57,507 nt of DNA from positions 1-57,507 of the forward strand of contig JAMDCA010000026.1 in assembly GCA_023489435.1 (NCBI GenBank), given 5' to 3'. The DNA comes from Thermoplasmatota archaeon. Lineage in GTDB: Archaea; Thermoplasmatota; Thermoplasmata; Thermoplasmatales; Thermoplasmataceae. Positions within the stretch are counted from its first letter, which is position 1, and every line of letters starts with the position of its first letter. Of this stretch, positions 43,508-51,408 are shown piece by piece. The position numbers were made by a program, and so were the translations under genes. The notes under the pieces were generated by a model. The model made no database searches, was not told where the DNA came from, and saw nothing but the letters and a program-made list of their open reading frames with translations.

Positions 43508-44428
43508 TTACTTCAGGATTCCCATGTTCTTCATGAGAGCATAACCTGCTGCAACATCCTCAAGGCCCAATCCCATGGACTTGAACACGGTCTTTTTCAT
43601 GCCGTGGAGATGATTTGCATCCATTTTCATGAAATTGCCCAGTTCGACACACTGTTTCCCGGGATGGTCCTTCGCCAGGCTTATGATCTCCCCGGATTCT
43701 TTCATGGCCTGCTCCATGTCCTCCACCACAATGAGGTCACTATGGGTGAACACGTCTTCCGCTGCCTCACGCCTGTTTGGGAGATTTCCTCCACAGAGAT
43801 TTACGTGGTACTCTTCCCCCAGGTCCTTCCTGGAAAAGATTGAGTCGTTGGAATCGGTGATGGAATTCACAATTGTGGCATCCTTCAAAGCCCCCGATGC
43901 AGTTTCGAAGGCTCTGACCTCCAATCCGGTCTTCTTCTGCATTCTTTCAGCGAATTTACTGGCGTTTGCAAAGGTTCTGGAATATACAGAGATGCTGTCC
44001 AGATTGAATACGGAAGCCATGGCCTCCAGCTGGGTCTCAGCCTGGAATCCTGAACCAATGACACAGAACCCCTGATTCTTTTCCTTCAACATCCTCCTTG
44101 TCACCATTGCGGGCAGTGCCCCGGTCCTGATCTGCCCCAGCTTGTTTGCCTCTATGACTGCAAGAAGTTCCGTTTTCCTGGTGTCAAATATGAGAACAAC
44201 AAACCTGGCACCGTTCCTGTTGGCGATGTAAGTCTTGAGGCCTGCAAGATGCCTGTGCTGGAATACTCCAGGCATGGTGTTGAAAACTGTCTCATTAAAA
44301 ATTATCCTCTCCCTGGGCCTGTAGTATGATGTCCCTGCTGAATATGACTCAAATGCTTCCTCAAGGATGTCCACTGTTTCCCTGACACCCAGGTTTTTTG
44401 CCACCTCTTCCTCTGTGATATAGTGCAT
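43508..44428 (-). CDS. Ornithine cyclodeaminase/mu-crystallin-family protein (paralogue 2)
   Basis: A 306-aa paralogue of the next gene downstream. It shares MHxITEEEV at the start, KLGQIRTGALPAMVT (with Arg kept in the R-T-G-A motif), FCVIGSGFQAETQ as the Rossmann loop and VFKSMGLGLEDVAAGYAL at the end. Differences in the substrate loop (Ile/Arg against Ile/Lys, and a Met-Asp-Ala-Asn insertion near residue 273) suggest that the two use different substrates. Promoter elements should lie in the 91-nt gap towards the divergent small gene. Confidence 0.88.
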   Translation of the reverse strand: MHYITEEEVAKNLGVRETVDILEEAFESYSAGTSYYRPRERIIFNETVFNTMPGVFQHRHLAGLKTYIANRNGARFVVLIFDTRKTELLAVIEANKLGQIRTGALPAMVTRRMLKEKNQGFCVIGSGFQAETQLEAMASVFNLDSISVYSRTFANASKFAERMQKKTGLEVRAFETASGALKDATIVNSITDSNDSIFSRKDLGEEYHVNLCGGNLPNRREAAEDVFTHSDLIVVEDMEQAMKESGEIISLAKDHPGKQCVELGNFMKMDANHLHGMKKTVFKSMGLGLEDVAAGYALMKNMGILK

Positions 44429-44519
44429 GTGTGAACATGTCCAAGGATTAGAAATGGGTTTTCCTTTGTCACGCTGGTAAATGGGAATGTATTAAAGCCA
44501 TCAGAAAATATGCCACGGC

Positions 44520-44807
44520 ATGGGTCCCTCAATAGAAACAGACAAGCTCAAGAAATACATGGGGCAGAACAATTCATACTGGCTTGAACAGGATGGGGAC
44601 AAGATAGAAGTCCACTTTTCGCCTGAATTCCCTGAGGCAATGTCGCACCTTCCAGAGGGAAGGTCAGTGGAGCACATAATGTACGGAGAGGAAAAGAACG
44701 GAAGGATATACTTCCACCTCTTCAAGACCATAAGTGCATTCGGGGAAACCAGCTCAGAACTTCAGGACGAAGATGATCCCATAATGGAATGGCTGAAATA
44801 TATCTAA
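44520..44807 (+). CDS. Unrecognised 95-aa acidic protein
   Basis: Small soluble protein without transmembrane or signal features, acidic and rich in Glu, His and aromatic residues. A central segment SVEHIMYGEEKNGRIYFH could form two beta strands, and the C-terminus is acidic (DEDDPIMEWLKYI). No family was recognised. A TATA-like TATTAAAG at about 44489-44496 lies about 27 nt before the ATG, which supports a real leaderless gene. Its 3' end overlaps the deoxyhypusine synthase gene by 4 bp on the other strand. Confidence 0.65.
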   Translation: MGPSIETDKLKKYMGQNNSYWLEQDGDKIEVHFSPEFPEAMSHLPEGRSVEHIMYGEEKNGRIYFHLFKTISAFGETSSELQDEDDPIMEWLKYI

Positions 44808-45736
44808 AGGAAAGGCCCTATCAACAGAGGCAGGAGTGCGGTTGCATCCCCATAGACGTTTACGAAATCCGCGTCCTCCCTCATCTTTTTCCATGAAATG
44901 GCTTCCTCAAGCTTTGCGCCAGAGAGAGAACCATCGAACTCCTGGGCCGTTGTAACGTAGACTGCGTATTCAAGGCCACCCCTGAACTGGTTCCACCAAA
45001 TTGTGTGGTGCTTGGATATTCCGCCGCCAATCATCAGCGCGCCTGTCTTCTTTGCATCGAATATGATATCTGAAAGCTCGTGTTCGTCCTGAAGCAGGTT
45101 AATCTTGAAGTCCCTGTTCCTTTCATAGAACGACCAGAGCTGGGATCCGAAGGACCCGTCCGTCATTCCCGGCACGTACACAGGAATCCTGTTTTTCGCA
45201 GCATTGTATAGAATGGAAGAATCATTATTCAGTGTCAGGCCGAATTCACCAAGAAGTTCTGCCCCGCCCCACTCCTTCTTCTTCTTGTACAGGTCTTCAA
45301 GCACTGGCTGGACCCTTTCCTCAATGATCCCCCCATAGCTCTCGTCCGGCACAAAGACATTTCCGAGCCTGTTTATGGACATGTGCTTGAGTTCCCTGTC
45401 GCTGTAATCAAAGGTTCCGCAGTAGTAGTCCATGTAAGTCCTGGCAATGTCGTGGTCAAGCGTTCCATTGGTTGTTATGATGACATCAACCAGCTTTCTC
45501 TTCACCATCTCATTGATCAGCCCTCTGGTTCCGGTGGAAATGATGTCGGCGGGAAATGAAAGGAATGTGGTGTTCTCCTCCGTGAACATCTTATCAAGAA
45601 TTGTGTAGGCAGTGCCGAGCTTTGCGGAAGTGAATCCACCCGAATCTGAAAATTGCCCTATGAGTTCCCTGAGTGTTGTTGAACCGGTAATCTTAAGGTC
45701 CTTTACGGGCTTTGAAAGCAATTCCTCTCTGGTCAT
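44804..45736 (-). CDS. dys: Deoxyhypusine synthase
   Basis: NAD-dependent enzyme of 310 aa that moves the aminobutyl group of spermidine to a Lys of translation factor aIF5A, the first step of hypusine formation. The catalytic Lys region GGGISKHH is intact, followed by NQFRGGLEYAVYVTTA and EFDGSLSGA, which form the active site. The N-terminal half has the FSFPAD-like SFPADIISTGTRG segment and DVIITTNGTLDHD. Length is normal. It is a single gene; the aIF5A gene is not in the window. The promoter lies in the 177-nt gap shared with the divergent hydrolase gene. Confidence 0.96.
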   Translation of the reverse strand: MTREELLSKPVKDLKITGSTTLRELIGQFSDSGGFTSAKLGTAYTILDKMFTEENTTFLSFPADIISTGTRGLINEMVKRKLVDVIITTNGTLDHDIARTYMDYYCGTFDYSDRELKHMSINRLGNVFVPDESYGGIIEERVQPVLEDLYKKKKEWGGAELLGEFGLTLNNDSSILYNAAKNRIPVYVPGMTDGSFGSQLWSFYERNRDFKINLLQDEHELSDIIFDAKKTGALMIGGGISKHHTIWWNQFRGGLEYAVYVTTAQEFDGSLSGAKLEEAISWKKMREDADFVNVYGDATALLPLLIGPFL

Positions 45737-45872
45737 TATGTACCACTATTGTTCACTTGCTAAAATCCTTATGACCGATTCATGATTCAGAAGAATTTGT
45801 CCTGTGCGAAGAGGTTCAATTGTGGCAAAATTGCAGGTTCTTCTCTATATAAACGGGACGGAAAACTGTTGA

Positions 45873-45894
45873 GGGTTAACAACCTCTTTAACCC
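45873..45894 (+). promoter_or_regulatory. Inverted repeat at the start of the isochorismatase-family transcript
   Basis: A perfect inverted repeat GGGTTAA-CAACCTCT-TTAACCC lies about 25 nt after a TATA-like CTATATAAAC (about 45844-45853) and 20 nt before the ATG. It would cover the predicted transcription start, so it may be a repressor operator or a 5' mRNA hairpin. Confidence 0.4.
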
Positions 45895-45913
45895 GGAACT
45901 CCATCTTTGATAC

Positions 45914-46468
45914 ATGGGAAAGGTTGCGCAGGGTTCTGTCCTGGTTATAATAGATGTGCAGAAGGGGTTTTCAGATCCAAGATGGGGTGTGAGAAACAAC
46001 CCAGATGCTGAGAAGAAAATGAAAAAAGTTCTTGGGGAATTTCGGAAACATGGCCTCACCGTAATCTATGTGAGGCACGACTCAAAGAATCCCAATTCAT
46101 TGCTCCACAGCGGCAAGGAAACTTTTCAGTTCAAGGATGAAGTGAAGCCCCTGGAGGGCGAGAAAATCATAACAAAGCATGTCAACAGTGCATTCATCGG
46201 CACGGATCTCGAGAAACTCCTCAGGGAAATGGGCAATCCACCCGTATATTACATGGGCCTGGTTACAGACCACTGCGTGAGCACCACGGCAAGAATGTCA
46301 GGAAACCTGGGTTTCGAGTCATTTGTCATAGAGGATGCCTGCGCAGCCCATGAGGCAAAGGGGATTAGTGGAGAGAAAATCCCGGCACAGGTAGTCCATG
46401 ACGTGAACCTTGCCTCCATAAACGGTGAATTTGCCAGAGTGCTGAAATCTGATGAACTGGAATTCTAG
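45914..46468 (+). CDS. Isochorismatase-family hydrolase (nicotinamidase-like)
   Basis: Cysteine hydrolase of 184 aa with the complete catalytic triad: Asp14 (VIIDVQKGF), Lys in IITKHVNSAF and Cys in GLVTDHCVSTTAR. It would cleave an amide bond, such as that of nicotinamide or a ureide; the substrate cannot be fixed. Unlike the YecD-like relative at 9711-10283, the nucleophile is kept. A palindrome sits at its likely transcription start. The gene ends 4 nt before the convergent cupin gene. Confidence 0.9.
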   Translation: MGKVAQGSVLVIIDVQKGFSDPRWGVRNNPDAEKKMKKVLGEFRKHGLTVIYVRHDSKNPNSLLHSGKETFQFKDEVKPLEGEKIITKHVNSAFIGTDLEKLLREMGNPPVYYMGLVTDHCVSTTARMSGNLGFESFVIEDACAAHEAKGISGEKIPAQVVHDVNLASINGEFARVLKSDELEF

Positions 46469-46472
46469 CTAC

Positions 46473-47390
46473 TCACTTTTCTCTTTTCTTGTGCCCCGGT
46501 ATGTCCTTTGGCTCCCAGCTTCCATCCGCTTTCCGCCGGTATCCGGTGTCGTAGTGTGACATTGCGTCCAGAGCATCTGAGATCGTTGCAGAGGGAACAG
46601 TGAAAAACCAGCCCTGCCCGAAGAGATCCAGTTCCTCATGATCAGGGTAAAGCACCGCATCCTTTGAAATCCTCTCATCCTCCGGCCATATCTCAAGGTC
46701 CAGTACCCTCATGGATTCACCCCTGTCAGCAAGGAACTGTGTGGAAATGTCTGGCCCGGTGGGTTTGGCGATTAGATCCCCTTCATTTATTGAGACTCTG
46801 TGTTCGCCGATCCTTATGGTGCCTTTGCCCTTTAGCACCAGGTATAGCTCCTCCCTTGCAGAATGGCTGTGGAATCTGGAATACGTGCTGTCCTGCTGGA
46901 TTGTGTAAGCCCTGGCATAGGATTTTCCAGCACCCAGGATTGGTGAGAAGTGTGTATCAATGCCATCCTCGTCCTCGTTTGTAAGCCTTGACAGTGCGCT
47001 GTCCTTCTGTGGCTTTGCGTTCACGTTGACTACAGGAGGAATCCACATGTTCTCTCCAGTTGCCCCGAGATCCGCATTCTTGCCCTTTGCGTGAATGAGA
47101 TGTACCTTGTTGGTCCATAGAGAACACGTCCTGATGAGAAACTCTTTTCCTTCAGGTGTGAGCGGCGGTGCCAGAAGATAAGCAGGTGGAACTCCATCTT
47201 TCCTCATAAAGCCCTGTTTCCTGGAGAGTTCCCACCATAGCCAGTGCCTTATGGGCTCAATCCTCCCCTTGCCGGGTCCGGGGATATCTCCCATGAAATC
47301 AGGAAGGAACAGTTTCCATGCCACATCTGCCCGGATAGCCCCTTCGGGCCTCATTTCCTTGGGCGGTTCCTCGATTATTACGACGGACAT
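46473..47390 (-). CDS. Cupin-domain protein
   Basis: A 305-aa protein with one clear cupin fold in its second half. Metal-binding motif 1 is RFHSHSAREELYLVLKGKG (H-x-H-x4-E-x6-G), and motif 2 follows with Gly-Asp and Pro-Thr-Gly-Pro. The N-terminal 120 residues have no recognised match; they include Trp-rich and Pro-rich parts. Enzyme activity is unknown; cupins bind sugars or act as dioxygenases or isomerases. It is divergent from the CopD-like gene with a 124-nt gap. Confidence 0.78.
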   Translation of the reverse strand: MSVVIIEEPPKEMRPEGAIRADVAWKLFLPDFMGDIPGPGKGRIEPIRHWLWWELSRKQGFMRKDGVPPAYLLAPPLTPEGKEFLIRTCSLWTNKVHLIHAKGKNADLGATGENMWIPPVVNVNAKPQKDSALSRLTNEDEDGIDTHFSPILGAGKSYARAYTIQQDSTYSRFHSHSAREELYLVLKGKGTIRIGEHRVSINEGDLIAKPTGPDISTQFLADRGESMRVLDLEIWPEDERISKDAVLYPDHEELDLFGQGWFFTVPSATISDALDAMSHYDTGYRRKADGSWEPKDIPGHKKREK

Positions 47391-47514
47391 TTTGATCCAT
47401 TGATTAATTCAAGCGAAGTTAAAACCGTTATGCACGGCCTGAAATTGATTGAATCTGTGTACGTGCAGATAAAAAGCACCAAAGAAATTAATCAACCGTA
47501 ATAATTCTCCTTAA

Positions 47515-48000
47515 ATGATCCTGCTTGATGCCATTGTTCTTGCCATTCACATTTTCTTCGCGATACTGTTCGTAGGTGGGTCATTTTTCATCTGGCTTGT
47601 GGTCTGGCCTGCCTCATATGAGATCACGGATGATGAGAAGGAGAGGACAAGGATTGTTGGGAAGATTGCCAAGAGGTTTGCCATCTTCACCCATGTTTCA
47701 CTTGCCGTTCTTATTGTGACAGGGATCTATAATGCGACATGGTATCTTGGATCTTTCTCTGCCCTCTACAGCACTTCTGGGGGAGAAATACTCCTTGCCA
47801 AGATCGTTGTTGTGGGAATCGATATCCTGATCATTTACTCAAACAACCTCTACCATGGGAAGAAGATCACGAGGCTCGCCAGGGAGGGCAAACTGGAAGA
47901 GGTGAAGAGGATCAGGAAAGTAACGCACCTGTTCTCGTTTATATCACTCGCGCTGCTCCTTGTAATTGTGGGCCTTGCCACTGCACTGCAGTTCTTCTAA
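47515..48000 (+). CDS. CopD-like four-helix membrane protein
   Basis: Integral membrane protein of 161 aa with four to five hydrophobic segments. The first helix carries His12 (LAIHIFFAILFVGG) in the typical HI-x-x-A-x-x-x-G-G context of CopD and related DUF proteins, and the second half has a His in VTHLFSF. A role in copper handling or as a haem/quinone-type membrane protein is possible but not shown. A TATA-like AAATTAATC lies about 25 nt upstream (about 47483-47492). A small ORF follows 27 nt after the stop. Confidence 0.7.
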   Translation: MILLDAIVLAIHIFFAILFVGGSFFIWLVVWPASYEITDDEKERTRIVGKIAKRFAIFTHVSLAVLIVTGIYNATWYLGSFSALYSTSGGEILLAKIVVVGIDILIIYSNNLYHGKKITRLAREGKLEEVKRIRKVTHLFSFISLALLLVIVGLATALQFF

Positions 48001-48027
48001 ATTTGTACCCACTAAGGCTCGCATTGG

Positions 48028-48198
48028 ATGATGAAATCAATCATCCAGCAGCTTTTTCAAGAGGCTGCCGGGAAAGAATATGACTGGCATGATGTATTCC
48101 CAGGCATTAGCCGCAAAAATCCCTTTTTTCGTGGGTTTGTGTCATTGCGGGAAAAACCATGGCATGTTTATAGAAATAATAATGTGAGAATAAAATAA
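48028..48198 (+). CDS. Possible 56-aa protein, unrecognised
   Basis: ATG at 48028 opens 56 codons ending in TAA at 48196-48198, below usual length cut-offs. The translation starts MMKSIIQQLFQEAAGKEYDW and continues with a Phe/Arg-rich middle and a basic tail (Tyr-Arg-Asn-Asn-Asn-Val-Arg-Ile-Lys). It has no membrane segment. It lies 27 nt downstream of the CopD-like gene and has AAGG about 10 nt upstream, so co-transcription is possible. The spacer is otherwise empty to 48228. A chance ORF cannot be excluded. Confidence 0.4.
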   Translation: MMKSIIQQLFQEAAGKEYDWHDVFPGISRKNPFFRGFVSLREKPWHVYRNNNVRIK

Positions 48199-48228
48199 AA
48201 AGGTTGATTGACACCTCAAAACAAGGGT

Positions 48229-48795
48229 TTACCTTGCTGAGGCGGCTATTCTTTCAATTTCTTCTTTCTTGCTCACTGCGTATGACGATGCGTCATTTCT
48301 TCCCGCATTCATAAGTTCGTCTGCGAGACAGTTGGCAATGGGCTTCTTGTTCTTGAATGAGGCATTTGTGGCACCGAGTGCAATGTTTCTGAGTGCCTCG
48401 TCAACCCTTCTTGAAGGCGAAACATCAACGGCTTTTGGGACTGCAATTCCACCATATTTCAGCCTTGTGACTTCTTCCCTGGGGGCTGCATTCTCGATTG
48501 CGTTGACAAGGATCTGAACTGGGTTTTGCTTAGTCTTCTCTGCGACGAGATCAAATGCTTCCTTGAGCACCCTGTAGGCGCTGTATTTCTTGCCAGTCCA
48601 CTTCTCTGACCTCATGAGCTTATTGAGAAGCCTCTCAACGGTGTTCACGTTCCTCTTTCCAGCAGAATAGCTGGAGTACCTTCCACCGCTGTGAAGGTTC
48701 ACGTTGGCAGTGAGGTTGATGTAATTGGAAAGCCCTGCATCATGGACCTGTACATCGTTGATTGGAAATTCTCCCAGCAATTTGAGTTCCGGCAT
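48229..48795 (-). CDS. rps7: 30S ribosomal protein S7
   Basis: Small-subunit protein that binds the 3' major domain of 16S rRNA near the decoding site. The 188-aa sequence shows the archaeal S7 pattern: [41 protein letters not shown] and [14 protein letters not shown], ending with [13 protein letters not shown]. Its ATG overlaps the S12 stop (TAATG), and a GGTGA lies 4 nt before it. The usual downstream gene for elongation factor EF-2 is not present here. Confidence 0.97.
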   Translation of the reverse strand: MPELKLLGEFPINDVQVHDAGLSNYINLTANVNLHSGGRYSSYSAGKRNVNTVERLLNKLMRSEKWTGKKYSAYRVLKEAFDLVAEKTKQNPVQILVNAIENAAPREEVTRLKYGGIAVPKAVDVSPSRRVDEALRNIALGATNASFKNKKPIANCLADELMNAGRNDASSYAVSKKEEIERIAASAR

Positions 48796-49223
48796 TATCT
48801 CACCGTCTTCTCCTTTCTTCCCTTGACAAGTTCAAGCAGTGAAATTCCGTTTACCTTTGAGACCTTGAACCTTACTCCGGGGATATCTCCCTTGCTTCTT
48901 CCCTGTCTTCCCCTTATACCTTCCACTGTGACTTCGTCGTGTTCATCAATATAGTTGATAGCGCCGTCTCCAGGTGCGAATGCAGTAATCTGCCTTCCAT
49001 TCTTGATCAACTGGAGCTTGACACACTTCCTTATGGCTGAGTTGGGTTGCTTTGCTTCTATGCCGATCTTTTCAATGACTATTCCTTTGGCAGATGGTGC
49101 ACCCTCTAGAGGATCACTCTTCTTCTTGAGGTTCAGGACTCTCTTCTTGTACTTGGAGTCAGACCACCTGAATTTTTTTCTTGTTGCTTTTAGCTTGTTT
49201 CCAGCGTTAATACCGTTCGCCAA
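48795..49223 (-). CDS. rps12: 30S ribosomal protein S12
   Basis: Decoding-centre protein of 142 aa. The universal segment [15 protein letters not shown] and the loop [21 protein letters not shown] are clear, and the C-terminus is basic. Translation starts with TTG at 49223, because AGGTGG lies 4 nt upstream and the frame upstream has no other start. It is co-transcribed with rps7. A TATA-like TTATATATCG at about 49278-49287 (minus strand) could be the promoter. The NusA-like and RNA polymerase genes that often precede it are absent. Confidence 0.97.
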   Translation of the reverse strand: MANGINAGNKLKATRKKFRWSDSKYKKRVLNLKKKSDPLEGAPSAKGIVIEKIGIEAKQPNSAIRKCVKLQLIKNGRQITAFAPGDGAINYIDEHDEVTVEGIRGRQGRSKGDIPGVRFKVSKVNGISLLELVKGRKEKTVR

Positions 49224-49400
49224 TATACCACCTATGACTTGTTTGAATTTAATTGAGCAGGCATGGGATATGCTAAACGATATATAACGCCTTTGATTGC
49301 TTCAATCTTCAAGGTTTTTCCACACATAGGAGACCTTTGAATAATATTCAGGTTTGAAATTCCAATCGCGTTGGAAAATAGAGAATACCAAGGTAAAAGG

Positions 49401-49931
49401 TCAGTTTCCTTTCCTTATCCTGATGAACGGAACTTTTATCCTGATTTTTCCACGTTCTGTTCCAAGGTACAGGAGCCATGTTATGAAAGAAAAAAACAGC
49501 CCGAGCATAAAAGGGATTGCCGGCTGCAGGCCATACGGGTAAACAGTATATGTACCGCCAGCAATTATTTCACTCTCACTGAAGTAGAAATTATAGTAGA
49601 TGAGAAAAGGCAGCGAGATTGCGGAAGTAACAAGGCCGCCAATGATTGACATAATAATGCCAGTCCTGTTGTATTTCAAGAAATAGTCAAATAATGAAAC
49701 CAGGAACAATCCAACCCCTATGACCAGGATAATAGGGCCCGGTCCTGATTTCGCGGATGACCTTATTGTGCTTCCAACAGCATTTGTGACAAATACACCT
49801 ATTGAAGTGTAGGTAACATATGCACCTATTGCTGTGATGATTACAGTCGCTATTATGAGTGATAAAGAGCCAGTTTTTCCTAAATTGGGATGCGGATAAT
49901 GGACCACTGGAATGCCAACTGTCGAATCCAT
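49401..49931 (-). CDS. Unrecognised four-helix membrane protein
   Basis: A 176-aa protein with four hydrophobic segments at about residues 22-47, 67-85, 91-112 and 138-156, short loops and a basic tail (KIRIKVPFIRIRKGN). There is no signal for a known family. It lies 39 nt downstream of the YchF-like GTPase gene on the same strand and may be co-transcribed. The 177-nt gap before it contains only the region upstream of rps12. Confidence 0.7.
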   Translation of the reverse strand: MDSTVGIPVVHYPHPNLGKTGSLSLIIATVIITAIGAYVTYTSIGVFVTNAVGSTIRSSAKSGPGPIILVIGVGLFLVSLFDYFLKYNRTGIIMSIIGGLVTSAISLPFLIYYNFYFSESEIIAGGTYTVYPYGLQPAIPFMLGLFFSFITWLLYLGTERGKIRIKVPFIRIRKGN

Positions 49932-49970
49932 AAAAAATTTCTCATAAAACAGGAGAAAAGTCAGTAATCC

Positions 49971-51155
49971 CTACTTTGTCTTCGATACTATTCTTACAAC
50001 TTCTGAGTCTTCTATGACATGATCCTTGCCAATTGCCCTCTTTGTCCTGCAATCGATGGCTTTTATGAAACCCTCCCCTATGTCAGAATGCACCCTGAAA
50101 GCCATTTCGTGGGCGGTTGTGCCATATGGCATCAGGAATGCGTCGGGAAGGATGTTGCCTTTCTTGTCTCCCCATGTGCCCTCATCTGCCACGGGATATG
50201 CAACAACATACCGGAGGACATCCCTGACAATATGGGATAATATCTGGTCCATTCTTGTAATATACGAACTTGAAAGAAATGCCCGTATCTTTTCAAGGGC
50301 ATTCCTCTGAGCCTGGTTTGCTTTTTGGGAGACAACAAAGCCCATGTCCAGGGTATTGATCAGGCTGGCACCCATGGCCTTCTCCAGAGTGAGTTCATAT
50401 TCCCCTGAAATAAAGTAGATGCTTTCATCAAATTTCAGGATCTTTTCTATGTACTCCGGAGGAGCTGCATCACATTTGTTTGCCACCCTGATTATAGGCT
50501 TGATGTACCTGAACACAAGGGATGCAAACCTGGTTGCGTGGGAATTTTCCCAGTGTGATAATTTGGCAGGGAATGCGTCCTTGGTAAGTATTAGCGAAAT
50601 CTGCTTTTCCTTTATCCCGAAGGTTCCTATCTTGGTCTCCAGTATCCTTTCCATTCTTTCACTGGACGCATCGGCTTTCCTTGCAAACTTGTCCCAGTCC
50701 CTGTAAATACGGTCTGCCATCCATGCAATCATTTCATTCTCAATGGCAGAAATATCCTCAACCGGGTCCCTGCTCTCCTGCAGTGGAGTTCCATCAGGCG
50801 CTGTTCTTCCTGATGCATCGAAAACATGTATGATTGCCTCTGAATCTCTGATGTTGTCCAGGAATTCGTTTCCCATGCCCTTTCCCTCACTGGCTCCGGG
50901 AATAAGGCCGGGAACGTCAATTATCTCCACTGGAATGAATCTAGTGCCATTGACACAGCTTCCCTCCCTTGGTGTGCATCTGCTTCCAATCTCTGCCTCA
51001 GGGCATTTTGCTGTGAGCCAGCCGATTCCAACATTGGGCTTCAGGGTGGTAAAGGGATAATTTGCGATATCAACCGGAGCTTTGGTCAAAGCAGAAAAAA
51101 GCGTGGATTTTCCAACATTTGGTTTGCCTATTAACCCAATCTTTACGGTTGACAT
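49971..51155 (-). CDS. OBG-family GTPase/ATPase (YchF-like)
   Basis: Translation-associated P-loop protein of 394 aa. The G1 loop is GLIGKPNVGKST (residues 6-17), then G3 IIDVPGLI and the signature EGKGMGNEFLDN. A coiled insertion and a C-terminal TGS domain (YPVADEGTWGD, then DIGEGFIKAIDCRTKRAIG) follow. Archaeal members group with YchF/OLA1 and DRG relatives. I use ATG 51155 and not the codon at 51179, because the P-loop domain begins there and a TATA-like TTATAATATTGG lies about 25 nt before it. Confidence 0.92.
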   Translation of the reverse strand: MSTVKIGLIGKPNVGKSTLFSALTKAPVDIANYPFTTLKPNVGIGWLTAKCPEAEIGSRCTPREGSCVNGTRFIPVEIIDVPGLIPGASEGKGMGNEFLDNIRDSEAIIHVFDASGRTAPDGTPLQESRDPVEDISAIENEMIAWMADRIYRDWDKFARKADASSERMERILETKIGTFGIKEKQISLILTKDAFPAKLSHWENSHATRFASLVFRYIKPIIRVANKCDAAPPEYIEKILKFDESIYFISGEYELTLEKAMGASLINTLDMGFVVSQKANQAQRNALEKIRAFLSSSYITRMDQILSHIVRDVLRYVVAYPVADEGTWGDKKGNILPDAFLMPYGTTAHEMAFRVHSDIGEGFIKAIDCRTKRAIGKDHVIEDSEVVRIVSKTK

Positions 51156-51379
51156 ATGCAATTGATTATGCCATGCCAATATTATAATGATTTACAGGTA
51201 CCGACGAATTAATAAGTCCCGTCAAAAATCTCTGACAAGGATTGCAGTACTCAGTACCCTGATGTCCCTTTTCAGATGAGTGTCTGCAGTTCAAGAATTA
51301 GTTCGGGAGCCGCAATAGACTGAATTATTCCATTTAGATAAATAATCATTACTATCTTTAATATATTCTGCATTGAAAG

Positions 51380-51392
51380 TTTATATACTTAA
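51380..51392 (+). promoter_or_regulatory. TATA-like promoter of the APC permease gene
   Basis: TTTATATACTTAA lies 17-29 nt before the ATG at 51409. This spacing implies a leaderless transcript and excludes the TTG at 51373, which lies upstream of the promoter. Confidence 0.65.
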
Positions 51393-51408
51393 TAAATGTA
51401 CAACTTGC

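Noticed and set aside
51188-51280. 30-codon plus-strand ORF between YchF-like and APC permease genes
   Set aside because: Its ATG lies in the YchF promoter region, there is no ribosome site and the product is only a basic, Leu-rich stretch.
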